Source: Ostreococcus mediterraneus
Taxonomy: Eukaryota; Chlorophyta; Mamiellophyceae; Mamiellales; Bathycoccaceae
DNA length: 64,000 bases
Direction: 5' to 3'
Assembly (NCBI GenBank): GCA_012295225.1
Contig: WMKK01000012.1
Coordinates: 248,001-312,000, forward strand
The notes below the pieces were generated by a model. The model was given only the letters and a program-made list of their open reading frames with translations, did no database searches and had not been told where the DNA came from. Below are positions 11,053-24,200 of the stretch, in pieces; within the stretch, counting starts at the first letter, position 1; each line of letters begins with the position of its first letter. A program made the translations under genes and the position numbers.

Positions 11053-11350
11053 CGCGCATTCACACGCGCAAACGCGCGCCCGACGCGCACACGCGTCGTC
11101 AAACGCGCGATCGTCAGCGAATTAACCCAACGGTTCCACCCTTCGGCGCGCGAATTCACACGTCGCGCTCGCGCATCGCGCGCACGCACCTCGCGCATCG
11201 CGCGTGCGCATCGTCGGCGATGCCGTCATCGTCGTCGTCGCCGTCACCGCCTGGCGCGGTGACGTCATAGCCGGCGGCGACCCGAACATCCTCGGCGTCG
11301 TCGAATGGCGATCGAATGCGTGCGCGCACTGCGCGTCACAGCGCGACCCG

Positions 11351-12382
11351 ATGCCGGCGGACGCCGACATCGCCGACGTCGACGACGACGCGTGCGCGTT
11401 CGACGCGCTCGATGACGGCTTGGCGTGGTCGCTCGGGTTCCTCGAACGCGTGCCCGAGGACGAGGCGTACGCGCTCACGCGACATTATTTTCCGAGCAAG
11501 TGCGGCGGCGCACCGGCGTGGCTGGACCCAGTGCGCGTGCCGTACGCGTCGCAGCTCGTGAGCGCCAAGGGGGATAAGTTGGATTTTTTACTGCAAGTGT
11601 ACGCGGCGGTGGAGTGCGAGGAGCCGAGCGCTTTTCATAGGACGGTGTTTGTGTTTGTCAACGCGAGCGGCGGGGAGACGCACGCGAGAGGCGGCTGTCG
11701 AGCGTTTCGATCGCAATTGCCGCGGGAGAATGCATATTACGCGATAGATCCGCTGCCGGAAGGGATGCGAGGGCACGCGCTCGATGTCGAACTGGATACG
11801 GTGCGGAAGGCGCGATGTGATCGCTGGGACGTGACGGCGAGCGAGGCGGCGGCGACGTTGCGGGCGCCGACGCGAACGTATCCAGAGTATGAACTCGTCG
11901 TAGAGAACGAGGAGCGCGCGACGGACCCTACAGAAGGGATGCAAATAATAGAAGATAACGTAGGGGACGACATGACAGCGGATGATTTGGATGAGATTGA
12001 AGCTGACGTGTACGATAAGGATAACGAGCAGCTCGCGACGTTTCACGTGATGTTGAAGAGCGACCCGGATCAAGTTTTAAGATATTGCTACGATGATGGA
12101 GCCAAACCGTTGTGGCCATCGGTGACGCATGCACCGAACGAGGACAACATTCCGTGCTGCGAGCGATGCGGGGCACCACGAAAGTTTGAGTTTCAGATTT
12201 TACCGACGATTATTAGTAAACTCGACGTTGACGCCGAAAGCGATTACGCGCTCGATTTCGGGAGTATAGCCGTGTACACGTGTTCAAAATCGTGCGCACC
12301 CATAGAATGCGATGAAGCTTCGCAAAAATCAGGCGCGTACGCCGAAGAGTACGTCTTGGTGCACCCACCTTTGAACCAATAG
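11351..12382 (+). CDS. PDCD2/TSR4-like protein, chaperone of ribosomal protein uS5
   Basis: PDCD2 family members act as dedicated chaperones of ribosomal protein uS5 (RPS2) during 40S biogenesis. The ATG at 11351 gives 343 residues. The frame is open further upstream from a GTG at 11204, but that part is low-complexity. The N-terminal family signature is LGFLERVPEDE followed by YFPSKCGGAPAWLDP. The C-terminal PDCD2_C domain shows DPDQVLRYCYDDGAKPLWPS, a zinc-type CCERCGAPRKFEFQILP and YTCSKSC. No intact MYND finger is visible between the two halves, so it resembles the TSR4/PDCD2-like branch more than vertebrate PDCD2. Acidic linkers lie near 11930-12010. Confidence 0.88.
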   Translation: MPADADIADVDDDACAFDALDDGLAWSLGFLERVPEDEAYALTRHYFPSKCGGAPAWLDPVRVPYASQLVSAKGDKLDFLLQVYAAVECEEPSAFHRTVFVFVNASGGETHARGGCRAFRSQLPRENAYYAIDPLPEGMRGHALDVELDTVRKARCDRWDVTASEAAATLRAPTRTYPEYELVVENEERATDPTEGMQIIEDNVGDDMTADDLDEIEADVYDKDNEQLATFHVMLKSDPDQVLRYCYDDGAKPLWPSVTHAPNEDNIPCCERCGAPRKFEFQILPTIISKLDVDAESDYALDFGSIAVYTCSKSCAPIECDEASQKSGAYAEEYVLVHPPLNQ

Positions 12383-12631
12383 TCGTCGGGGAGAAAATTG
12401 AATTGTTTAGCGCATGTTATTAAAACGTCTTTCTGTACCGGTACTCCTATCAGTATCAGGGATTAGTGTATAACACGTGCGCGCGCGATAAAGCGCGCGC
12501 ACAAACACATTTACAATTATATATATGGTGCAGTCATCTTCTTCAGATGATATCTTGTTCAGATGACGCAGCGAGCTGCGAGCATTGTGCGGAGTGTACA
12601 ACAACAACGACGACCTCGACCGCGCGAGCGG
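12383..12631. other. Convergent intergenic region, no gene
   Basis: This segment separates the stop of the PDCD2-like gene from the stop of the MYB gene. It contains AT-rich stretches (for example around 12515) and short palindromic ACGTGCGCGCGC-type sequence near 12475-12500. It likely carries both polyadenylation regions. No ORF with coding character was found. Confidence 0.5.
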
Positions 12632-14094
12632 TCAGCGCGTCTGTCCAGAGGATTTAATGAACCCTACAGCCAGCCGAACGGCTTGCATGGCTTCTTCCCA
12701 CTTACGAGCCGAAACAGAAAGCATGTAGCAGTTGCCACCAAACCTCTTGAGAATCTCTGTCGAGCCACTCTTCATGGTGAGCACAAGCGACACCACCGGA
12801 CAATGCCCGCGCACGGCGTCCACCAAGCCTTCGAGCGTCGCTTTCGCGTCTTGCATGAGACATTCCGGCAGAGGTACCGTCGACGCATACGATGCAACCT
12901 CACAGTTGGGAAGATCAGCGTGATGCACGCGATCCTGCGTCAGTTGCTCGTGGCTGTTTAGTATTTCCACGTAATCGTGCGAGTTACCGGCGAGTTTAAT
13001 CACGATGGGCTCGTGTAGCTCGGGCACGCTGAGAGAGTTGACGGAGATAGATTTCGTCCCAACCGCTGACGCGCCTTGCACCACGTGCGATGAACGCAAA
13101 TTACTAGTCACGAAACCGTCTTGTGTGGATATATTCGAGTTCATGACGTCTTCTTTTTTGTTGATTGTTGAATGGCTCGGACTCGCGCCGTCGGCGTGGT
13201 AGGAATCAAACGTCGTGCACGGCGACGAGTCCTGCGGATAACTGTCTTGCCTGCTGGTGTAATCCATGATATAATCCCGTAGTGGCGTTGAAGTGCCATC
13301 TTTACGTCGCTTGGTGGCGTTCCAGTGATTCTTGATTGCATTTTCTGTTCGCCCACGCAAATGGCGTGCAATGTCTGACCATCTGTTGCCGACTTCGCGA
13401 TGAACGCGAATAAGTATATCTTCTTCTTCAGCCGACCAAGACCCACGTTTGATGTCCGGCGCTAAATGATTATTCCAACGCTCTCGACACTGCTTTCCAA
13501 CGCGTCCATAGAGCGCTCGAGATATGTGTGACCACCGCCGAGTGCCGTACCGCCGCACGAGTTCTGTCAACTTGCCATCCTCCTCCGCCGTCCATTGGCC
13601 CTTCATCTTCACCCCGTTCCGCATCTTAAACGTGCCATCAGAAGAATACTCCACGTAAACATTTTGATTATTATTTGTGTTATTCAACTTTTTCCCACGC
13701 TTCATGGGCGTGCGTGCATCGTTAATGTCTCCTTGAATTGCGTCCCGCTCACGCTTCCCGCGCGCCGCGATTTCTTGCGACAAGACATCCTCGAGCTCAA
13801 AATCATCCGCATCGAACGCCTCAAACTCCAAGCTATCGCACCTAATATATCAACACGACACACGCGCACACACACACACACCAGTTCAGTCCGTGGACGC
13901 ATACGAATACACACCACGAGATCAACGCGCGCGCGCGCCAGTCCCATCGCGACGTCGTCGAGCGCGAGCGACTCGAGCGCGCGTCTCTCGCACACGCGCG
14001 ACGCGTACCATGCATCGAGCGCGCCATCGCCCGGGTCATGCATGAAATCGCACAACCCAAATTCAAAATCATCCGGTGGCGCGAGCGAAGGCAT
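12632..14094 (-). CDS. R2R3-MYB transcription factor
   Basis: Nuclear DNA-binding regulator. Two MYB repeats are plain: KGQWTAEEDGKLTELVRRYG with RWSHISRALYGRVGKQCRERW (R2) and RGSWSAEEEDILIRVHREVG with RWSDIARHLRGRTENAIKNHW (R3). The GTRRWSHI and NATKRR residues match the plant MYB98/MYB118/MYB119 group. The main exon runs 12632 to about 13841 and has no ATG near its 5' end. An upstream exon beginning MPSLAPPDDFEFG at 14094 can be joined with a phase-2 intron at about 13842-13879, removing a (GT)n tract; that intron would be only 38 bp, so the junction is tentative. Total about 474 residues. The Ser/Thr-rich C-terminal half has no domain I recognise. Confidence 0.82.
13859..13881. repeat. 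(CA)n/(GT)n microsatellite in proposed MYB intron
   Basis: Alternating CA on the plus strand, so GT on the coding strand, interrupted by a few GC steps. It falls in the proposed short intron of the MYB gene and offers several equivalent donor positions, so the exact splice site there cannot be decided by eye. Confidence 0.7.
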
Positions 14095-14667
14095 CGCGAC
14101 GCGCGTCAATGTGTGTCGTGAGCAGTCCTGTTGTCGTGTCGACACCACGCGTTCCGTCAGCATCGCATCGAGTCATCATCCCCCATCGTCGCCGCGATCG
14201 ACGCATGCGCGCACCGATGGACGACGCCAACGCGCGTCACGAATTTCTCGCGCATCATCCGCGACATCGAGCGCGGCATCGAACGCTCGCGCGCGCGTCC
14301 ATCGCGCGAATGCATTGTCGTCGAGCGCGTCCGCGAACGACCCGAACAAACCAAATGCCGCGCGCACGATCGCGCCGCCGCGCATCGTCGCGACCGCGCG
14401 TACCTCGGTGCGCGCGCGCGTACACGCTCGATAAATACGTCTCCACTCGTCCTCACCGTCGATCGTCGTCGATCGTCGGTCGTCGTCGCGCACGCGCACG
14501 CGCGTCGTCCAACTCTGCCGCCGCACGACACGACGTTTCGAAGCTTTAAATGCGTGCGCGTGGATACGTCGCACCGACGACCGACGACCGACGACCGGGC
14601 GCGCGCGGATACTTTCGCGATATTTACGCCTGTATCGCGCGAAACGCCACGGGGGTAAACATCTCCG

Positions 14668-14703
<36 letters not shown>

Positions 14704-15206
14704 GTCGTCGGTCGTCGGACGCGCGATAACGTCTGTTCGTAACGCCCGCGCTATCTACTGTTTCGTTTGCGTCGCGCGACATCGAGCGACGCGCGTGTGC
14801 GCATGCAGTACGCGCGACCGCGGATGATGCGTGCGATGGTGTTTGTATCGTCACGTCCCTGGTCGTGATTCGTCCATGTGGTGCGTGCGACAGAGGGGGG
14901 GCGAAAAGCAAACGAACAGGCGGCGAAGACGAATCGGTGGATAACGTTTTTTGGATGACAAAAAGCGTTTTTCTGGTAGGGGCGGGTGTTCTAGAAAAGG
15001 TGTAAATATCGCGCGTGGATGACGACGACGACGGGTGGGGTGTGTGCGCGGAGAGGTGTGGTAAACGGGGTAGGTTGTGTGTGATGTTACATAAGTCGTC
15101 GATGATGACGACGACGATGGGTTGTAATCTAGCGTTTGGCTGGAGCGACGTCGTCGCGGGACGTCGCTCGAGCGCGTTGTGTTGTTGTTGTTGTTTATTT
15201 TTGTAT
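14095..15206. other. About 1.1 kb without a convincing gene; MYB promoter and end of giant gene
   Basis: The longest gene-poor stretch in the window. It contains the upstream region of the MYB gene and the 3' flank of the giant gene. A (GTC)n tract lies near 14667-14703, and a TTG-rich run near 15178-15200 sits next to the stop of the giant gene. A 70-codon minus-strand frame from an ATG at 14385 to 14176 has an Ala/Arg-rich, weakly amphipathic product, but it cannot be told from chance in this GC-rich background. Confidence 0.4.
14667..14703. repeat. (GTC)n trinucleotide repeat
   Basis: About twelve near-perfect GTC units in the intergenic region upstream of the MYB gene. Trinucleotide tracts of this type are common in this window both in genes (poly-Asp or poly-Ser) and between them. 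Confidence 0.8.
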
Positions 15207-18200
15207 CTAGTCTTCTTCTGTTTCGGTTCCGTACACGTCGGGTTGATCCAACGCTTCACCGAATTCGTCGTTGTCGTCTGCGTTGCCGCGAGCGGCGTCG
15301 AGATCGCTGTCAGACTCGGAATCGTGTACGATGAGTTTCATGACTTTGTCGTTGAGCTTTTCGACTTGCGCCGGGGCGAGCGCCGCAGATTCTTGGATAT
15401 CGGCACCGCGTTGTTGCACCTTGTGCTCAGCGCGCTCGTAGCCGGCGAGGCGTTCACGAAGCGCCATCATTTCGACGCGCAACTTGTCCACATCGGTGGA
15501 TTGTCGACCCAAGGCGTCGATGAGCGACATGTCGTTGCCGCCGTGGCGGACGAGCTCAGACGCGAGAGCCATGGTGTCAGACTCTGGGCGCATGCTCGAC
15601 ACGTTCGCATTCGTGGATGCTGGGATGATTTGCACCACTCGCGGCCAGCCAACGATGGTTTGACCACCGACGGTGACCCAAATGACGTACGCACCAGCCT
15701 TGCTGAGCGTGGCGCGGAACACGCCTCGGGAATTTTCATCCGTCGATTGCTTAAATACAATATCCTCGGTGCCTGCGGCGCTGACGCTAAGCGTTTGCCA
15801 AGACTTCCACGCCGTGGTGTTTCCAAAGCGATCGCGAGGTTGCATGCGCACCGTGATGCAGGTTCCAGCTTGGGCGCTGTACACGCCTTGAGCCTTGAAC
15901 TCGCATCCTTCCAAAAGCGCCTTGCACGCCGCCGCCGCGGGCTGCGACGGCATGACGTGAATTTCCACGGGCGAGCCAAGAATCGGTTCGCGCTTGAATC
16001 CGCTCCACACGTAAAGCGTGTAGCGCCCGACCGCACGCGCTTCGAAACGAATCTCTGCTGATCCATCACCAGCCTCGACCGTTTCCACATCCGCCGGGCC
16101 GACGCCAGACGCTTCTACGCGGAAGGGTAATAAATCTGGACCCGCCGGAATCAAGTTTGAAAATCGGTCAGCGCGCAACACCTTCACCGTACCGCGCATG
16201 CCAGCTTCGAGTTTTTCAACTCCACTGGTGTCGATGCGACAGTACGCTGGGTCGGCTTCGCCCGGCACGCACATGCCAGACAACGTCGTGGACGAGTGTG
16301 GCGAGGACACAGTGATGGTGTACGGACCAGCCTTACTGATGGTGTAAGAAATCATGTACGTGCCATCACCTTGATCGAGGACAGAACCCTTGATGGAAGT
16401 ATCTGATTTAAGTGTGGACTGTACGACGACAGAGATGCTCGAGCCGCCTGAGGTCATGCGGTTGCCGCGCGCGTCTCGTGCTTCCAAGACGAACGAAGCG
16501 CGGTCGCCCGCCACCGCTGAAGAGGCGCCGCCGCCAGTCGTTTTGCAACCGGGTAAGAATACATCCGCCGCTATTGTTTTGACGACGAATGGGCAAGCAA
16601 CGATGATATCACCATTCAACGCGCCAATGAGGGAGTGAGAACCAACTTCCGGCCATATGATACTCGCGCGATAACGCGCGTGATCCTTCGTCAAACGTAG
16701 CGGCACAATCGTTGACACGCCAGACGGCGAGATGAGACGTAAACATAACGCTTCGTGACCGCTGACTTCGAGGCCACCTTGCTCATAATCGATCGATTGA
16801 ATGAAGAATTCAGATTCCGCGCCTACGATAAATTCGTCGCGCTTATCGGCGGGAAGCAATATGAGTTGCTTGGACGTCAACCCACCTTGGTTCGCCATAA
16901 ACGACGTCGAGGGCTTGGGATTCTCTACGCCATTCACGGCTAAGAAAATTCTCCATTCACCGCTACGCGGGACGACAAACACGAGGCGATATGTTCCATC
17001 ACCAAAGTCCGACACATCGGCGTCGATTGAACCAGCGGGACCTATGAGACGCGCCGTCAACCGGTCGCCGCCTTCAAGGCAAACATTCTGATAGCGATCC
17101 GCGGCGGTGACGAGACACTTTGTCACTTCGCCTGCGACGACGCTGTTCAGAGAATCACCGCGAATTGAGCAAGATCTAGGATCGGTCTGTGCGGCAACAA
17201 CTTGCAAGTTGCGCGGGAAGCCGTGTACGGGTTTACCGTCGACGGTGACGCGAAGCGAATACGTCCCGGCGCGCTGCAAGGAGCTCGTAAACAACCATTC
17301 ACCCGCTTCCTTCGTTGACAAACTGAACACAGTGTTCGACACACCAACGGCATCAACGCGCAATCGTTGGTCGTTGAATACAGCTTCGTTGTTGAACCTG
17401 TCACGAGCAAAGACAGCGACAGCCATTTGTCGACCAGCGAGGCCGAGGAGCATGCCACCGCCGCGCTCGCGAATGCCGCTGAGCTGCACGCTCGAGCGAG
17501 ACGCGTCAGCCAAAGCCGAGGAGAGGGAAATGGAAAGCGGTGCACCTTCGATGCAGTCGCGTTGCATACCTCCCCACCATTGTCGTTGCACGTCTGCGGT
17601 GAACACGCGCAACGAGTACTTGCCCGTCTCCGTCGCGCGGAACTTGGCGAGAGCGCCGACGCCCGAGGGATCGTCAATCACCTCCGCTTCGACCACGCCC
17701 GGGCCTTCACCGTCTGCCAATAATACAAAGTCAACACCGGCATCACCGCTCTTAGGCGGGGCAACATCGTTACCAAATCGATCACGGCAGAATACCTTGA
17801 CAAACAGGACGTCACCAGCTTTCCATTCAACATTATCAGGAAGCGGTTCAACCGCGCACATCTTCGGATCTAGCGTCGACGACTTGCACGTAATTCGAAC
17901 AGTGCGAGTTTGGCCAGCACCTGTAATGATGGCGTCATACTCGCCAGCTTTATTGGCGGAGTAATGGAACTCGTAAGCACCATTCATCATATCGACGACT
18001 TCAAGGGGAACGCCGTCGCCGTGGAAGAAGTCAATCTTGGACAATGTGTCATCTGCACCCTTCTTCCATGTGACGTAATGAAGCATGCACTGCAATGACG
18101 CACCACCCTTGTTAAGTCGTATACCACCAGGATTCGTACTTTCCAAGACAAACTTCGTCTTATGACCAGCGTCACATGTTTTCGAACCTGGACCGGTGAT

Positions 18201-21200
18201 GACAGAGGAGTTAAGATGCACGATGGTTCGCGCCGCTGTCTTCGCCTTGAGATCCGTACTGGAAATCTTCGCTACGGCTTCATCCGCTAAAGTAGGCGGT
18301 AACGCAGCCAAGATATTCTCCGCTTGATCAACCTTGAGTTGGTCGAGATATGTACCAGCCTTGTCGGATGGCAAGCCGCCGCTTGAAATCAACGACGCAG
18401 TGACGAGAGGCGGCAACGAAGACACTAAACGCATCGCGTGCGTGTCTTGCATTCGAGCGACGATGCTCCCACCCTTGAACGAGTCCATCTTTTCAATGAT
18501 ATCGCATGCGATCACCATAGTAGCCACGTCGTTAGTGTCGTAAAGCGTAGTCATGATGGCGACCATGTTTTCCAACTCGACTTCATTCGCCGCGTCTGCG
18601 GCTGGCTGCGGCTTCATTTTGATAATCATTGCCGCGCGCTTGGCGGGCGGCATGGACTGCAAAATCAACGCCGCGGCTTTGGGATCAGGGATGGCGCTCA
18701 CCAAGGTGCCCGCCATCGCCGGCGTCATGGCGCCAATGGCCGAAGCACTGACGTCAGGATCAAGCGCGGTGAGAATGTTCGCCGCGATGGGCGAATCGAG
18801 CTCAAACATCACCAACAAGACATCGGCGAGCGGACCGCGAACCTTTGATCCGGAGCGAGGAACATCGACGCTCGGCGGCCAAACACCAAGACGCGCAAGT
18901 GATTCTAATGCAACGGCACCCATTGCAGCCGGGGCTCCACGCTTTGCCGTGGCCACAATGGCTGCTGCGGCATTTTGTGGTCCCAAGAATTGACACAACT
19001 TGCCGGCATCCTTCGCGTTGAGCTTTGACATGACATCGCCGCGAGCATCGCTGTCGAGATCGTTCGTAATAGCCGCCGTTACTTGCGGGTTACGTTGCAA
19101 CATACCACTGAGATGTGCTGTCGTTTTATCGATGTTAGTTGCGCTCAAAATCATAAAGGCACTCTTCGCACTCGCTCTGCCCTCCTTATTCTCGCACATG
19201 ACAACCAAAATCGGTGCGGCGACACTCGGCGGCAACGTGAGCAAGTATTTCGAAGTTTGCTCTTCAGGAAGTTCTTGAATGGCTAACGCCGCCGACTTGG
19301 GCGCCATTGCACGCACGCTTTCGATCGCGAGCGTCGTATCCATCGAACGCAAGATGTCAGACGCTTCGTCGGCGGGAATCATACTAAGCATGGAACCAGC
19401 CGCACCCGCAGGAAGACCCTCGATGATAGTCACACGAGTGGATTTGTTGACACCAGAAATCACGCGCAACGCTTCTTCAGCTTCCATACTACCTATAGCC
19501 GCCGCCATGCATGCTTGATCCATCATCGGTATGATACCAGCGATGCGTTCAGAATCCATGTTTGCAAGTACGGCTCCCGCTGCGCCCGGACGCATGTCCG
19601 CGAGCGCTTGAGCAGAAACCTTTGGCGCCATGCCGGCGAGCGATCGAGCCGCGCGTTCAGACGCCGTCTTACTCGGCTTCAATCCAGAGCCTCCCCACTT
19701 AAATTTCGCCTCCTTGACCTTTACCACAGGGGCTGGAATTTCAATTTCACCCTTTTGAATACTTTCCTCAACGTGCTTGACGATGGAATCACCACCCGGC
19801 ATGCGCAACACAGCGGCTCTGATCTTTGCGCCGCCGTCGACGGCGGTCATTTGAGTCAACGCCAAAACATTCTCCACCGCTCGAGGGTGCGTTCGAGTCG
19901 CGCGTTGCATGGCACCTGCGCACACTTCGCAACCCGTCGCATCTGTTTGCATGAATCGCACCATCTTGGCACACTTCTCCGGGGGAGCCGTGGTGAAGAT
20001 GATGCTCAACGTATCTGGCGAAGGGTTCATACTCTTGCGCACGGCGTCGCTCACGGATGGGTCGTACGCCGCTGTAAGCATGGAGCACATGGAGATTGGG
20101 TCAAGTTCCAATAAGACTTGCTTCTGAAGTTCGAGCGGGATAAATTCCATCATCATCGCCGCTTTGGACGGTTTCATCTTAGAAATCACCGCTGCCGCAA
20201 TGTCAGGGTCTACCATCTTGTTCACGCACAACGCCGCGGCGCGAGCATCCATGTTGTTCATCGCTTGCGCCGCCGCCTCGGGCGGAATGGATTCAATGAT
20301 TGAAGCGCGCGCCGCGGGTGGCGCTGACCCGAGCATAGCGATGACAGAATCTAAAGGCATGCTCGTGACCGCCAAGCTCAATTCAGCAGGAGTCATCATA
20401 GCCGCAGCGCACGCAGCCTTCTGCGGATTCAACCGCTGCAAACACGCCGCGGCGACTTCAGAGCGCATATCCGACAACGCGTCGCCGGCGTCTTCTAGCT
20501 CGAGTTTACGAATCGTCGCGACAGTGGACTCAACTTGCTGCACGCTAGGTGGCGAAAGAGTTGTGCCGAACGTAAAGACTTCTTCGTCATCACTATCAGC
20601 GTCTTCGTCGTCGACGTCAATCGCGGCTACGGCGTCTACGGGCTTCGACGTCGTCTTTTCATTCGAGTAGACGAAACCGAAAGAGTTGTCAGCCGGCACC
20701 ATGGTCATCGCCGTACCAGGTGCGGGCGCGTCCTCTTCGATCTCTCCGAGATCTTCAGCATCGGGGTCGCGAACTCGCACCATGAAAGGACACCCAGGAA
20801 CGACGTCGCCGCTGAGATTAACCGTTATGAAATGATCGCCGGGCTCGACCCAAAGAAGAGGGCACGAGAATTGTCGCATCTCCGTCTCAAACTTCAAAGG
20901 CAAATTGAAGCTCAATCCGCTTGGCGTGCGAACGGTAACCACGACGGCTTCTCGACCACTCATGACACGACTAGGATTAGCCGGTTGCACGAGGAGATCG
21001 GTTTTATCAGATAAATTTGGACGCTCGCCTCCGATACCGCTGATGACGCAATCGTTGGCTTGAAGCGCGCCGAGCGACGGCATCAAGTTGTAACGACTGG
21101 CTTTCTCTCGCAAACCATTGGCAGAAATCCACAATTCATGCTCAATCGGCATGTCAAGCTCGAAATTCAAGGCGTACGTACCATCAGCATTGTCGATCAC

Positions 21201-24200
21201 AGCCGCATCAATGATACCATCATCCTTGTTGGTCAACATCGCTTCAATCAAGTCACCACCCATCGAGCGCGGGTTGCCAAATTCATCCGTGGCTTGCATC
21301 ATCAACGAGATGGGTTGCGCGGTGGAGCAGCTACCGAGCGCATCGCCACTGACCGTGCACTTATCAGGATTGCACGGTCCCGCCACGACTTGCAAAATTC
21401 TTGGCCAACCCGCGCACGCGCAGTCGCCGACGAGGGCGGCGATTGAGAACGCGCCCGCAAACGTAATCGTCGCGGAGAAAGAGCCGACTGATTCTTGAGG
21501 AAGGAAGGGAATTTCGATTGGACCGCGAGCGTGAACAGCGATGCGTTCGCCTCCCAACCACGCCGTACGGTTGCCATGCATATCTCTAGGCAAGACATGC
21601 ATCGCAATCTGATCACCAGCCATGATGGTTGATGGCAGAGTTATATCCGCGTCGGCGTCGGCGAGTGTTTCTTCTTCGCCTCCAGTTATGAGCGCCATAC
21701 GAGCAACGCACGCCGACGGGAACGTCTCTTGGCTCGTCAGAATGGCACTAAACGATGTAATTTCCATAGATGGCGTACCTGTCGGCATCATAGTTTCTTC
21801 ATCAATGGCCAAGCCAATGATTGAGATGTCATACGAACCAGACGCTTGCGCGTTGAGGCGAAGCTCGCACGAGCCGTCACCAAGTTCAAGTGCCTCGACG
21901 TCAACAGAACCCGGCCCGACAACCTCGGCAGCAAATCGATTGAGACCAGTTGTCGTATTTTTCGTCGTCGGATTACCGAACACGTCACGGCGCTGAATGC
22001 GAATGAGGCCTGGTTCACCCGCTTGCCAAAGGAGAAGCATTTTGCCAGCGTCAACGCGGCACTCATTCAACTCGCATTCGGCAGCTTCACATGTCACATT
22101 AAGCAGCCGCTTTGTCGTCTGATTATCGATGTCAGCTGCAAGTATGACTTCGATACTACCAGAGGTCGTGATCATGTAAGAGCATGTGTATGAACCATCT
22201 CCATGGTCGACAACCGTGCCGCTCACTGGTTCACCACCAGACACGCGAGCCGCAATCGACAACTTAGCGCCACCCTTGTTGATTGGGTTGCCGCCATAAT
22301 CGCGAGCCATCAACTTGAACGATGCATCAACACCAGCAACACACGATGTCGCACCTTCTCCAACCAGAGTAGATGCGACGAGCGCCACTTTCTTACCTTC
22401 AGCGCGCGCACGAATCGGCGTTCCTGGAACGACGACGCCGTCCAACATGATGTTCAACGAGTGGTATCCGGGGTGTAACCATCGCACCTTTGAAGCATAG
22501 CATTTGTTATCTTTGCTCAGCGTCACCGGAATTGCTTCTTGTGAACCAGAGGGATGGGTTAAGCGTATACTCACGGCTTCGAGACCAGTCATGACGCGAC
22601 CATTTGTTTCCCAACCGGCGCCGTGAAGCATCAAATCACTCACGCGGCCGCATTCAACGCTCCCGTTGGTCGGAAGAGGGGGATCGAAAGTAATCACCGC
22701 CTCCTCCGCAGTAAGCGTACCGAATGCGACAGGGAAAGCAATACCACCGTCAACGTGTGGCTGACCATTGATGCGAGTGCTGAGAATCCATTTCCCCGCG
22801 ACGGTCACCTGGAACTCGAGGGCGTAAGTGCCATCCTGGTGATCAGTCACGGAAACTTGACGCGCGAAGGCGCCGCCGGGGCCTTGCAACGCCACTTGAA
22901 CGGTGTCTCCACCACTCAAGCGAAGGTTTGCAAACTTATCAACCGTACGCAAAGTCAAACGAACAATATTGCCAGTCTTGACATCTTTCAAGCCATCCAT
23001 GCTTAGGATTGAACGAGGCGCAAACGTAAAGCCGGCGATGATTTGAATCGTTCTCCAGCACACAGGTAAAGCGTCGCACAGAATACGAAGCTCAAATGTA
23101 CCTGCGCGGGTCATCTTTGCGACGTAGTCGGTTTGTAATCCAGTAGTACCGTGTGCGTTGAACGTCAAGTACTCAGGACCCATGGCTTCGACGGCAATGG
23201 TTTGGCCTTCTTCCCAGTGCGTTTCATTCTTAAACCTGTCTCGGGCAATGACGCGCACAAAAACTTCTTCACCCGCCGGGGCGACCCAAGAATCCTCCGT
23301 GCGAGTACCACCGATGACCTCGAGATCGCAGCAGTTTGGCATGGCCACCGATGCGGTGAGATTCATCTCAAACAAACCATTCGGCAGCGGTACCATCTGA
23401 ACACCGTTTTCAGTCATCACCGCAGGGAGAGTCACCTCGCGCATTTGCTCAATGTCTTCCGCGCTGACGAAAGCCGCGGGTGTGTTTGCGTCGATCGCTT
23501 TCGCACCGCTAAGATCAGACTTTTGTTTGGAAATGACACTCCCAGCCAACGAATCTTTTCTTACGTGCGCCGCCGGTGCGTCGCTTCCCTTGACAGAGCC
23601 AGGAGCGCTCGGCGGAGCGTCGAGCATTTGCGTTTCGCCGTCCATGAGAGCCCGCGCTTCATCCGTAGCGTAAGGAATGATTGGCGTGTCCGCAACATAG
23701 ATGCCTAACTGGTACGCACCGGCAACAGTACCGTAAAATTTGATTTCAGCCGTGCCGTTGCCCAACTCAATCGACTGCGAGGTGATTTTGCCCGGACCGA
23801 CAGCTTTGCCGCAAAACGGCGCCAAACCTTCTCGACGGGCGATTCGGTTCCCGTATCGATCCATACGCGTAACAGTCAGCGTTAACTGCTCGCCGGCGAC
23901 CCAGAGACTATCCATGGCGCCTTCTACGCGGCACTTGGCGTAGTCCACACGACCAGGCTTACACACAGCGCGGTACGTTGCGGCTTCCGTGCCGAGGAAC
24001 AGAGACAACTCGAACGGACCAGCGCGTTCGACAATGTAGCTCGCCTCGTACGTACCATCGCCGCAATCTTGCACCTTCCCACGGAGAGTTTCACCACCAG
24101 ATCGAATGGCGATACCCATTTGGGCACCACCATTAAACAGTCGGTTCCCGCGTTCGTCCCGCGCTTCGATGAGAATAGTCGCGCGTTCGCCAGCGACGGC

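Noticed and set aside
10548-11270. Plus-strand Pro/Arg/Ser-rich frame over the 5' part of NUP155
   Set aside because: Antisense shadow of the NUP155 first exon, without domain character.
14176-14385. Possible 70-codon minus-strand gene (MRGGAIVRAAFGLFGSF...)
   Set aside because: Weakly amphipathic and in a plausible place, but no family, no intron signals to neighbours, and similar frames occur by chance in this GC-rich region.
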